Source of the DNA: JAWVZH01 sp033722295
GTDB lineage: Bacteria > Bacteroidota > Bacteroidia > Chitinophagales > Saprospiraceae
Direction: 5' to 3'
NCBI GenBank assembly: GCA_033722295.1
Contig: JAWVZH010000031.1
Location: 1 to 23,593, forward strand
Length of the DNA stretch: 23,593 nt
Part shown: positions 1-7,872 of the stretch, piece after piece
Numbering within the stretch: the first letter of the stretch is position 1
Layout: the number at the start of each line of letters is the position of its first letter
Notes under the pieces: model-generated
Databases searched by the model: none
What the model was told of the DNA's origin: nothing
Seen by the model: the letters and a program-made list of their open reading frames with translations, nothing else
Position numbers and translations under genes: made by a program

Positions 1-1
1 C

Positions 2-1183
2 GGTATTTCCAGGCTTAGCAAGAATGAGAATGTTCATCTCGATCTCAAGGGCTTTCTATTTGGAACGGTCCTTGGCGTTTCGGATACGGACCTATACCTG
101 ACCACAGTGATCACAGTAGTGGTACTGGCGGCGATAGCTATTTTTTTTCGTCAATTGTTGATCACAACTTTTCAACCAATTGTTGCTGCCGTCATGGGTA
201 TTCGCGTAAAGATGACGCACTACCTTCTTATGCTACTGCTGTCTTTCGCTGTTGTTGCTTCATTGAGGACGGTTGGCGTCATTCTGGTTGTAGCCATGCT
301 TATCACCCCGGCAGCCACAGCCCTCCTATTGTCAAGCCGGCTCAGATACGTCATCATTCTGTCCGCGTTGATCGGTTTACTGGCTTCAGTATCAGGTCTG
401 GTACTGAGTATAATCTGGGAGATCACGCCTGGTCCTGCCATGGCAGTCACGGTTACTTCGTTTTACCTGCTCGCGGTTTTCTTTGCTCCGAGTAAAGGGC
501 TTTTATTCAAGTATATAAATCAGCGTGCTCAGCAGCGCAAGATCAATGTTGAAGATCTCCTGAAGCAAAGTTTTCATCTGCACACTCATAAGAAACTCGA
601 TCTCCCTAACCTGCAATCCAAACTTGGATGGAGCAGGCAAAAGATCCTGAATTATTCCAGGGTCCTGAAAAAGAAAGGTATGGCAATGATCAGCGGTGGA
701 GTACCGGTGCTGACAGAAAAGGGAATAGAAAGTGCGAACCAGTTGATTCGCGCTCACCGTTTATGGGAAAGTTATCTTGTGAATGACCTGGGCCTTAGCG
801 AAGAACAGATCCACGACGACGCCGAGCGCTACGAACATCTTCTGACTGAAGATCTATTGAAAGAGGTGGACGCACATCTGGGATTTCCTGCTACCGATCC
901 CCACGGGGCACCTATTCCTGAAGACCTGGGCAAGCTCAAACGAACTCTTGATCAGATCAACAACAATTCCGAGGTGCATGTCTCGCCGCGACAGATGAAC
1001 ACTTTCATTACGAACAAGCTTTGGCAACTGGGACTGATACCAGGTGAAAAGATTAAAGTGTTGAGGATCAACGATACTGATATGGAGTTGGAGTCCTCCG
1101 GAGGAGATATCTTGAAGATTCCACTAACACTGGCTCGGCAAATCTACATTCATGCTCATCACGAATCTGAATTGAGTGGTTGA
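2..1183 (+). CDS. Metal ABC transporter permease fused to DtxR/MntR-type repressor (5' partial)
   Basis: The reading frame is open from base 2, so the start lies upstream of the window; the GTG at 107 is internal. Residue numbers count from that GTG. The first ~125 residues are hydrophobic and match the end of an ABC-3 (ZnuB/MntB) permease, including the stretch 'TVGVILVVAMLITPAATALL'. After a basic linker come a winged helix (~145-215), a DtxR dimerisation/metal domain (~216-270, ending 'GFPATDPHGAPIP') and an SH3/FeoA-like C-terminus (~290-350). Visible metal ligands are His217, Glu221, His236, Glu240, Glu243 and His244. Glu at 240, where DtxR has Cys, resembles MntR. The position matching MntR Glu11 appears to be Lys153. 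Likely role: inner-membrane Mn/Fe/Zn import with a tethered metal sensor. The ATPase and binding protein are probably upstream, outside the window. Confidence 0.88.
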   Translation, partial: GISRLSKNENVHLDLKGFLFGTVLGVSDTDLYLTTVITVVVLAAIAIFFRQLLITTFQPIVAAVMGIRVKMTHYLLMLLLSFAVVASLRTVGVILVVAMLITPAATALLLSSRLRYVIILSALIGLLASVSGLVLSIIWEITPGPAMAVTVTSFYLLAVFFAPSKGLLFKYINQRAQQRKINVEDLLKQSFHLHTHKKLDLPNLQSKLGWSRQKILNYSRVLKKKGMAMISGGVPVLTEKGIESANQLIRAHRLWESYLVNDLGLSEEQIHDDAERYEHLLTEDLLKEVDAHLGFPATDPHGAPIPEDLGKLKRTLDQINNNSEVHVSPRQMNTFITNKLWQLGLIPGEKIKVLRINDTDMELESSGGDILKIPLTLARQIYIHAHHESELSG

Positions 1184-1237
1184 CACGTCCCAGGTGACTA
1201 ATATTAAAAGTGTGGAATATTAATGAGCAGATCACTT

Positions 1238-1609
1238 CTACTCCTCCTCTCCCATCTCATTTTCTTCTCGTAATCTTTTGAACAACGCATCGAGCCTGTA
1301 ACTCTCATCCAGTGTATCGTCGAGGTAAAAATCAATTTCGGGGACACGTCTCACCTGATTCTTTATACGCTGCGCCAGTGATTGACGCAAGCGGGTATTG
1401 TTCTCCTCCAACATCAGAATAACGCCTTGCTTATTATCCGATTTGAAGACACTTAGATAAATCTTGGCCAACATCAGGTCAGGTGACATCACGACATTGG
1501 TTACTGTAACCAGAGGTGAGCCATAAATGTAATTCCCTTCGCTCTGGAGCACCAGGCTGAAGTTCCGCTTTATCGTTTCAGCAACTTGCAATTGTCTTTT
1601 ACTGGCCAT
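1238..1609 (-). CDS. rbfA: Ribosome-binding factor A
   Basis: 123 residues, the usual RbfA size. The protein has the family's opening (RQLQVAETIKRNFS), the central 'DLMLAKIYLSVF' strand and the C-terminal signature 'VPEIDFYLDDTLDESYRLD'. RbfA is a single KH-fold protein that binds the 30S subunit and assists 16S rRNA 5'-end processing and cold adaptation. The ATG at 1607-1609 fits the family N-terminus. It ends in an acidic tail. It converges with the permease-DtxR fusion and diverges from recG, whose possible ATG overlaps this start codon. Confidence 0.93.
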   Translation of the reverse strand: MASKRQLQVAETIKRNFSLVLQSEGNYIYGSPLVTVTNVVMSPDLMLAKIYLSVFKSDNKQGVILMLEENNTRLRQSLAQRIKNQVRRVPEIDFYLDDTLDESYRLDALFKRLREENEMGEEE

Positions 1610-1658
1610 GTTTCTATCGTCTCTCTTTTCGGTTCGTAAATTAGCAAAAAGGACCGTA

Positions 1659-3770
1659 GTGACAGATCACAAATCGTGGCTTTCCCAGGATATCGAATAC
1701 CTGAAGGGTGTTGGACCGGCTCGGGGTCAACTTCTCAGAGAAGAGCTGGGCATCCACAAATTTGTAGATCTCGTTGAACATTATCCTTTTCGGTACATAG
1801 ACAAATCTCAGATTCAAAAGGTTGTGAATCTTGGCCAGGATGGTCAAAAAGTTCAGCTCAAAGGTAAATTGATCGATCTGTATGAGATCAAAGCCAAGAA
1901 GAAGCGACTGGAAGGATTCCTGAATGATGGCACCGGCACGATCAAACTCGTCTGGTTCCAAAAGATAAAATGGATCAAGAATGCCCTGGAGCCGGGGCAT
2001 GAATATCTGGTCTACGGGCGTACTAATGTCTTTCGCGATCAGGTAAGTATCGTCCATCCCGAAATGGAGCACGCCGCGAAAGCGCTCAAAAAAGAAAGAG
2101 CTGCTCTTGATCCGGTCTATCACACTACAGAAAAACTGACCAGCAAAGGCCTTGACGCAAAAGGCCTTCGCAAACTTATCCAAAATCTCTTTACCAAATT
2201 GTCTCCGGCCTATGTTGAAGAGACTCTTCCTGACTATCTCGTGGAAAAGCTGAAGTTGCCTACCCGCTATCAGGCTATGCGGTGGATACACCTCCCCTCA
2301 GATGAAAAGGAGCTGGCTCGTGCCAGGCTTCGGCTGAAATTCGAGGAGTTGTTTTTCCTCCAACTGAAGATCCTTTTCAGGAGGCAAAATCAACGGAAGG
2401 TCAGCGAAGGTTACATATTTGATACTGTTGGTGATCATTTTCTGACCTTTTACAAAAAACACCTCCCCTTTGAATTGACTGGTGCTCAAAAAAAGGTGCT
2501 CAAGGAAATAAGAGCTGATCTGGGAAGCGGACATCAGATGAATCGCCTTCTTCAGGGTGATGTCGGGAGTGGAAAAACAGTGGTCTCCATAATGTGTATG
2601 TTGCTCGCCATGGACAATGGATTTCAATCCTGTCTCCTTGCCCCAACAGAAGTTTTAGCCAAGCAACATTATGAATCTGTGAGGTCAATGCTTAAAGAAA
2701 TGGATATAAACATTCAGTTCCTGAGTGGCTCGATAAAAGGTAAAAAGCGCAAGGAAATACTCGAAGGGCTCGGTGCGGGAGGTGTGGATATCATCATTGG
2801 CACCCATGCCATCCTTGAGCCAAAAGTAAAGTTCAAAAACCTGGGTCTGGCCATTACTGATGAGCAGCACAGATTTGGTGTCAAACAGAGAGCTACATTG
2901 TGGAAAAAGGGAAGCCCCCATCCTCCACATGTCCTGGTCATGACCGCCACGCCGATCCCGCGCACTCTGGCTATGACCCTATATGGAGACCTGAATGTCA
3001 GTGTCATCGATGAGATGCCACCGGGCCGCAAGAATATTGTCACCCTTCATCGAAGAGAAAAGCACCGCATGCAACTCATTGAGTTCATGAGAAAGCAAAT
3101 CGCAAAGGGCAGACAAATATTCGTTGTGTATCCTTTGATAGAAGAGTCGGCAAGTCTGGACCTACAAAATCTCATGGATGGGTATGAACAACTCCTGAAC
3201 GTTTTCCCCCCTCCCAAATACAAGATCGCGGTTGTGCATGGAAGAATGTCCTCCGAAGACAAGGACAAAGAAATGAACAGGTTCGTCAATAAAGTGGCTC
3301 ACATTATGGTCGCAACTACTGTCATAGAGGTGGGTGTGGATGTCCCCAATGCTTCGGTGATGATCATTGAAAATGCCGAAAGGTTTGGCCTTTCACAATT
3401 GCACCAGCTCAGGGGCAGAGTGGGACGTGGCGCCAATCAATCATATTGCATTCTAATGACTGGACTTAAACTGACGAAGGAAGCGCGAAAGCGGATGGCT
3501 ACCATGTGCGAAACTACAGATGGATTCAAGATCGCAGAAGTAGATCTCGAACTGAGAGGTCCCGGAGATATTGAAGGGACGCAGCAGAGCGGGATCATGG
3601 ACCTGAAAATGGCCAATCTGGCCCTCGACGGGAAAATTGTCGAAACCGCACGCAATATAGTACTGAAGGTGCTGGATACAGATCCCGAGCTGACCCGAAA
3701 AGAACATCTACCACTTTACAGGTTTATGGCCCGTCACAATAAAGATGTAGAATGGGGCAAGATCGGCTGA
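1659..3770 (+). CDS. recG: ATP-dependent DNA helicase RecG
   Basis: RecG is a monomeric superfamily 2 helicase that remodels stalled forks and Holliday junctions. From the longest frame (ATG 1608) the protein is 720 residues. Visible motifs in that numbering are the wedge/OB region (~30-150), Walker A GDVGSGKT (317-324), DEQH box (418-421), MTATPIPRT (445-453), motif VI 'QLRGRVGRG' and the TRG motif 'AEVDLELRGPGDIEGTQQSG'. I prefer the GTG at 1659 (703 residues). The ATG at 1608 overlaps the start codon of divergent rbfA and leaves no leader. GTG 1659 follows AAAAAGGA with a 5-base spacer and lies 14 residues before 'LKGVGPARG', where most RecG proteins begin. No frameshift or missing motif is seen. 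Confidence 0.95.
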   Translation: MTDHKSWLSQDIEYLKGVGPARGQLLREELGIHKFVDLVEHYPFRYIDKSQIQKVVNLGQDGQKVQLKGKLIDLYEIKAKKKRLEGFLNDGTGTIKLVWFQKIKWIKNALEPGHEYLVYGRTNVFRDQVSIVHPEMEHAAKALKKERAALDPVYHTTEKLTSKGLDAKGLRKLIQNLFTKLSPAYVEETLPDYLVEKLKLPTRYQAMRWIHLPSDEKELARARLRLKFEELFFLQLKILFRRQNQRKVSEGYIFDTVGDHFLTFYKKHLPFELTGAQKKVLKEIRADLGSGHQMNRLLQGDVGSGKTVVSIMCMLLAMDNGFQSCLLAPTEVLAKQHYESVRSMLKEMDINIQFLSGSIKGKKRKEILEGLGAGGVDIIIGTHAILEPKVKFKNLGLAITDEQHRFGVKQRATLWKKGSPHPPHVLVMTATPIPRTLAMTLYGDLNVSVIDEMPPGRKNIVTLHRREKHRMQLIEFMRKQIAKGRQIFVVYPLIEESASLDLQNLMDGYEQLLNVFPPPKYKIAVVHGRMSSEDKDKEMNRFVNKVAHIMVATTVIEVGVDVPNASVMIIENAERFGLSQLHQLRGRVGRGANQSYCILMTGLKLTKEARKRMATMCETTDGFKIAEVDLELRGPGDIEGTQQSGIMDLKMANLALDGKIVETARNIVLKVLDTDPELTRKEHLPLYRFMARHNKDVEWGKIG

Positions 3771-3866
3771 CGCCGTCGGGATCGGGTCAGATATGACTTT
3801 ACATTAACTGGAAATTAAAATTGAGGAGAACCGCATAATACCTCCCAAACCCTCAAGAAAAAGTTT

Positions 3867-3874
3867 TAGCTTTG
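3867..3874 (+). promoter_or_regulatory. Candidate Bacteroidota -7 box for serA
   Basis: TAGCTTTG matches the Bacteroidota sigma-A -7 consensus TAnnTTTG exactly and lies 22 bases before the serA ATG, predicting a leader of about 15 bases. I see no convincing TTG at -33. Confidence 0.45.
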
Positions 3875-3896
3875 CACGAATATAATTTTCTGTAAT

Positions 3897-4847
3897 ATGT
3901 GGAAAGTGCTTGCCAATGACGGTCTGGATCCGATGGGGGTTCAACAACTAGAAAACCTGGGTCATTCCGTCGATACTGAAAGAAAAGATTTGACTCAGCT
4001 GACTGAGGTAATCAATGATTACGATGTATTGATCGTAAGGAGTGCCACGAAGTTGAGAAAGGATCTCATCGATAAAATGGATAATGTCAAGTTGATCATA
4101 AGAGCTGGGGTTGGACTGGATAATATAGATGTAAAATATGCTGAGGACAAAGGCATCCGGGTTCACAATACACCGACCGCCTCTTCGCGTTCTGTGGCCG
4201 AGCTGGCTTTTGCTCATATCATTGGATTATACAGGTTCCTCCCTCTCTCCAATCGTCAGATGCCGGTTGATGGTGACCAGAAATTCAAGGCATTGAAGAA
4301 AGCTTATTCTAAGGGCAGAGATATTCAGGGTCAGAAACTGGGAATAATCGGATTGGGGAGGATAGGGAAAGAGCTTGCCACACTGGCGTTCGGAGCAGGC
4401 ATGGATGTCATTGCCTACGATCCGTGGACAGAAGATAATGCCGTATGGGTAAAAATCGCCAGTCAGGCAGTTCAGGTTCATATTCCTTTGGTCACCAAGA
4501 ACGAGCTTCTTGAAAAAAGTGACGTAATATCCATTCATGTTCCACGTGCTGATGAACCTATCATAGGGAGCGATGAGATCCAATTGTGTAAAAAGGATGT
4601 CACATTGATCAACACGGCTCGCGGTGGCTGCATCGATGAAGACGCATTATTGAAAGGGCTGGATGATGGTAAGATCTGGGGGGCCGGCTTAGATGTTTTT
4701 GATAACGAGCCTACACCCAGCAAAGAGATCCTTCAGCATGATCGTATAAGTTTGACCCCGCACATCGGCGCATCAACTCAACAGGCACAAAAAAGAATAG
4801 CCAGGATCATCGTTGAATTGATCGACAAGTGCTTCAAGGATCAATGA
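3897..4847 (+). CDS. serA: D-3-phosphoglycerate dehydrogenase, short form
   Basis: 316-residue D-2-hydroxyacid dehydrogenase. The N-terminal catalytic part carries 'IRAGVGLDNID' (68-78). The Rossmann motif GLGRIG is at 152-157, with Asp175 in position to bind the NAD ribose. The catalytic set is Arg242 (in NTARGG), Glu271 and His289 ('LTPHIGAST'). The protein ends right after the catalytic domain, with no ACT regulatory domain, so serine feedback through ACT is not expected. The role is oxidation of 3-phosphoglycerate to phosphohydroxypyruvate in serine synthesis. serC and serB are not adjacent. A glyoxylate/hydroxypyruvate reductase is an alternative, but the 'GVGLDNID' and 'VRSATKL' stretches favour SerA. 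Confidence 0.82.
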   Translation: MWKVLANDGLDPMGVQQLENLGHSVDTERKDLTQLTEVINDYDVLIVRSATKLRKDLIDKMDNVKLIIRAGVGLDNIDVKYAEDKGIRVHNTPTASSRSVAELAFAHIIGLYRFLPLSNRQMPVDGDQKFKALKKAYSKGRDIQGQKLGIIGLGRIGKELATLAFGAGMDVIAYDPWTEDNAVWVKIASQAVQVHIPLVTKNELLEKSDVISIHVPRADEPIIGSDEIQLCKKDVTLINTARGGCIDEDALLKGLDDGKIWGAGLDVFDNEPTPSKEILQHDRISLTPHIGASTQQAQKRIARIIVELIDKCFKDQ

Positions 4848-4875
4848 TCCAAAAATTTAAGTCCCTTTGATATTA

Positions 4876-6282
4876 TTAAGGTGCTGATCGTATCGTCGTA
4901 TTCTCCTGTATCCAGCATTCTACCCTAAATGGTTGACCCTCTTTGAGTCCTCTTTGAAAGATGTCTCCCACGGAAGGCATATACCGGCTATAATTACTGA
5001 TAAGTCTGTTGGCCCTGGATGCTACAGAAGGGTCTATTTTCTTTGCATATTGCCACTTGTCAATAGCGGGCCAGGTAACAATTTGACTTGACCAACCCGT
5101 CCCCGGTCCGCATAATGGACCACTGGAAGCATAAAGGCTACCGATAAGCATATAAGGCTCGCCCCATCCGGACTTGTACTTCGCAGCTTGCAAGGCCAGA
5201 CTTCTTGCACGTGAGAAATTCTTCAAATGGGCGTAAGATATCTTGGCCATGCGCATCAAAAATTTGGCCTTTTTCTCATCATCATCCGTTTTGTCCACAT
5301 AGCGTTGGTAGGCTTTCATGGCACAGGAGTAATCTCCGTTTTCCAGGCAGTCTCTTCCTTCTACCAGATCCGGATCTCCTACAATAACCTTACATTTTTC
5401 TTCCTTGACCTCTGCCACTTCCTGAAATCTCGGGTCATTCATATCACATCCTCCCCATTTCATGCTGATAAAAGCATTGTCTACAACGTCACAGTCATCT
5501 TTATTCTCGAGAAACTCCGGATAGTATTTATCCATATAATAGTCACAATCAAAAAAGCCCTTCACGCTTTCCAACTGATTCATCTGTCCTGGAACATACG
5601 AAGCTACTATTTCCCAGTCCGCACATTCGTCGCCGCAATTTTCCAGTCCGTATGTCAGAGCCGAATCGATCATTGCTACATACTTCTTAGCCTCTTCCAT
5701 AGGGATCTGGTCATCCATGAATACATCAGACAGCACCTTGATGAACGGATTCAATATGAAAGCTGGTGTTTCCTTCCCGGACTCATCCATGGCCTGCTTA
5801 AACAATTCATAGATCTGCATATCAGTTGCAAGATCCTTGTATTCGTAATACAGATCGAATGCCTGTACGCCTGCCGCATAGCCGGGGTTTTCATCGCAAA
5901 TCCGCATTTTCGGCATGAGGTCCTCGAAAATCTTTTGCCTGTAACTGGAATCATCCGTTTGTTTGAAAAAGTGGTAATTCAATTGTATACCATCTTCGAA
6001 GTGTGTCGTTCTCCTGCCGTCGGCCATCGGCGCGGCTTCATAGGCCTTCACCCAATAAGGATAGGCCTCTTCATATTTCTCCTGCTTCAGAAAATCGCGA
6101 TAGAGAACATGGGCTTCTATGATCTCTTCTTTATTCGGAAGATTATTCCACGTGCGACACGGATCATTCGGGTCGATCTCGACAACCGGCTCTTCTTCCT
6201 CCACCTCTTCAGGAGGGGCTGCTTTCGGTGTACAACTCCAGATCAGAGATCCAAAAAGTAGTAAGAACAATGTAGGTTTCAT
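4876..6282 (-). CDS. TPR-type lipoprotein, Bacteroidota family (paralogue A)
   Basis: The longest frame begins at 6294 (472 residues). I prefer the ATG at 6280-6282 because it opens directly on a lipoprotein signal (MKPTLFLLLFGSLIWSC); Cys21 in long-frame numbering is the likely lipidation site. A Pro/Glu-rich linker follows (residues 24-40), which can accompany surface-exposed lipoproteins in this phylum. The body is helical and Cys-rich with TPR-like pairs around 'YEEAYPYWVKAYEAAP' and 'GDYSCAMKAYQRYV'. Residues ~376-472 match the downstream half of the neighbouring paralogue, with 'PYMLIGSLYASSG' and 'VECWIQENTTIR'. That C-terminal module is common in Bacteroidota TPR proteins; its biochemical role is unknown to me. 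It follows a strong terminator and so probably has its own promoter. Confidence 0.75.
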   Translation of the reverse strand: MKPTLFLLLFGSLIWSCTPKAAPPEEVEEEEPVVEIDPNDPCRTWNNLPNKEEIIEAHVLYRDFLKQEKYEEAYPYWVKAYEAAPMADGRRTTHFEDGIQLNYHFFKQTDDSSYRQKIFEDLMPKMRICDENPGYAAGVQAFDLYYEYKDLATDMQIYELFKQAMDESGKETPAFILNPFIKVLSDVFMDDQIPMEEAKKYVAMIDSALTYGLENCGDECADWEIVASYVPGQMNQLESVKGFFDCDYYMDKYYPEFLENKDDCDVVDNAFISMKWGGCDMNDPRFQEVAEVKEEKCKVIVGDPDLVEGRDCLENGDYSCAMKAYQRYVDKTDDDEKKAKFLMRMAKISYAHLKNFSRARSLALQAAKYKSGWGEPYMLIGSLYASSGPLCGPGTGWSSQIVTWPAIDKWQYAKKIDPSVASRANRLISNYSRYMPSVGDIFQRGLKEGQPFRVECWIQENTTIRSAP

Positions 6283-6375
6283 TATGATATGCATGGGTTA
6301 CAGTTTAAAGTTATCCTCTTAAACAAGACATGCTGCTTAAATCATTGGTTCGGAATTAACGGTATTAAAATAATA

Positions 6376-6405
6376 AAGGCCGCTTTCTTTAAGAAACGCG
6401 GCCTT
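6376..6405 (-). terminator. Rho-independent terminator after the purH-coaX-barrel-TPR unit
   Basis: Perfect 8-bp stem AAGGCCGC (6376-6383) with GCGGCCTT (6398-6405). It extends inward through TTTCT/AGAAA after a single bulged C. On the minus strand it is followed by TTTATTATTTTAAT. On the plus strand a TAATTTTTT tract also follows, so it may act in both directions. It separates the two TPR paralogues. Confidence 0.8.
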
Positions 6406-6449
6406 CTAATTTTTTAGACGCCCAAGGCACCATTAATCCTTACCACCCA

Positions 6450-7871
6450 TCATTTGAATGAGACGCTAACTGTCTCTCCTATCCAGCATCCAACGGTCTG
6501 TCGGTCTCCTGGTTTTACACCTCTCATATGGCCTTCCGATTTTTCCGGCTTGCTGCCGTAATAACGGCTGATCTTCTTTGTCGCCTCATCCGCCACCTCC
6601 TCATCGATGGCTCTGGCATATTTGTATTTATCAATGGCAGCAAGGATCGCCATCCGTTGATTCCAGTCATCACCACAACTACTTGCTGTGGATCCATACA
6701 TATCACCTATCAACATATATGGGCGTCCCCATTCCGGTCGTAATTCGGCTGCCTCATAAGCGGTACTTCTCGCTTCACTGTACCTATTCAGTTTACGGAA
6801 TAAGATCGACGCTTTGGAAAACAAGTAACCAGCCTTTTTCTCGACGTCCTCCTCAGTGGAAATGGCCAGTTCATATTTTTCAATGGCTTCTTTGTATTTA
6901 CCTTCGTCATATAACCTTTTAGCCGCCACGCCAGGATTCTTAGCCTCAAATTCCGCCCTGAGCCTTGCATTTTCCTCCTCGGCATATTTCTTCCATTTCT
7001 CATCCACTTCCATAAAAAATGGATCCGTACCCGGACAGTCCACTGCCTTCAGTTTGGCGATGATCTTCTTCAAAAGCTCAGGATCGTCAGGAGTAGCTTC
7101 GTACTGCGGTTTGAACTTGTTCAGAAAGAATTCGCAGTCGAAGATCTCATTTTCAAAGGGCGCATAGACATTCTGCGCATAATCCCAACCCTGCTGATAA
7201 TACTGACCATATTTTTCATCCGTTCGGTTATATTCATAAACATCCTGGAGATCAAGATAGACCTCACGCGCAACTTCATCATCGACAGCACCTTTATCGT
7301 ACTGATGTATCACAATATTGGCAGCCGGCACGAATATGGTGTACAAAGCATGTTTTCCGGTGAGTGAGAGTGATTCCCTTATCAATTTCAGATTCTTCCT
7401 GTAAGGTTGGCGCAGATGGTAATACATCATATAGGCATACTCATTTTTGAGATGTCCGATCTGCTCCTCTACACAATCTCCGCTTTCGCAATCAGGAGGA
7501 TTGATAGCTCCCTGCCGATAGCACTCGTAGCATTCACTATAAAGTCTGTCGATGGTTTTTACCATCTCCTTCTTTCTTGCGGCATCCTCCTCCTTCTCAT
7601 ACATCGCTGTCAGTATCTCTACACCTTTGGTAAAATTATGATCGCGCTTTCCATCTGCGGCCGGAGCGATCTCATAGGCGATCTTCCACTGGTCATAAGC
7701 CAGTTTCCAATCTTCCATTTTTATTGCCTGCATGTAGACACTGTAGGCATCAAGCCCCTCCTCTCCTCTCGGAGATTCAGAAAACTTGGTGCAATCAACC
7801 TGACCCAAAAGATTCGAAATAGAGAATATCAGGAAAAGCGACATATGAGTCGCACCTTTCATAATCTGCAT
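6450..7871 (-). CDS. Secreted TPR protein, Bacteroidota family (paralogue B)
   Basis: 473 residues from the ATG at 7869-7871, one base after the stop of the upstream barrel gene, so translation is probably coupled. A second in-frame ATG at 7860-7862 would also work. The N-terminus is a signal peptide (hydrophobic SLFLIFSISNLLGQ); unlike its paralogue, it has no clear lipobox. TPR-like helices surround 'WKLAYDQWKIAYEIAPAADG' and 'YDEGKYKEAIEKYELAIS'. There are conserved Cys residues and a C-terminal module (380-473) with 'PYMLIGDMYGST' and 'VGCWIGETVSV'. About a third of residues at aligned places look shared with the lipoprotein downstream. I infer periplasmic or outer-membrane scaffolding, perhaps with the barrel; no enzymatic motif is visible. 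Confidence 0.75.
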   Translation of the reverse strand: MQIMKGATHMSLFLIFSISNLLGQVDCTKFSESPRGEEGLDAYSVYMQAIKMEDWKLAYDQWKIAYEIAPAADGKRDHNFTKGVEILTAMYEKEEDAARKKEMVKTIDRLYSECYECYRQGAINPPDCESGDCVEEQIGHLKNEYAYMMYYHLRQPYRKNLKLIRESLSLTGKHALYTIFVPAANIVIHQYDKGAVDDEVAREVYLDLQDVYEYNRTDEKYGQYYQQGWDYAQNVYAPFENEIFDCEFFLNKFKPQYEATPDDPELLKKIIAKLKAVDCPGTDPFFMEVDEKWKKYAEEENARLRAEFEAKNPGVAAKRLYDEGKYKEAIEKYELAISTEEDVEKKAGYLFSKASILFRKLNRYSEARSTAYEAAELRPEWGRPYMLIGDMYGSTASSCGDDWNQRMAILAAIDKYKYARAIDEEVADEATKKISRYYGSKPEKSEGHMRGVKPGDRQTVGCWIGETVSVSFK

Positions 7872-7872
7872 T

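Noticed and set aside
1199..1222. Inverted repeat TAATATT/AATATTA between the permease fusion and rbfA as a bidirectional terminator
   Set aside because: The 7-bp stem is entirely A/T with a 10-base loop and no T-run, so it is not stable enough to support.
1641..2291. 216-residue minus-strand open frame opposite recG
   Set aside because: It lies within the conserved RecG N-terminal region and its translation shows no family features.
5227..6261. 344-residue plus-strand open frame opposite the TPR lipoprotein gene
   Set aside because: It is antisense to a gene with a clear lipoprotein signal and a paralogue. Its translation is rich in Ile, His, Phe and Arg with no recognisable domain, as expected for a shadow frame.
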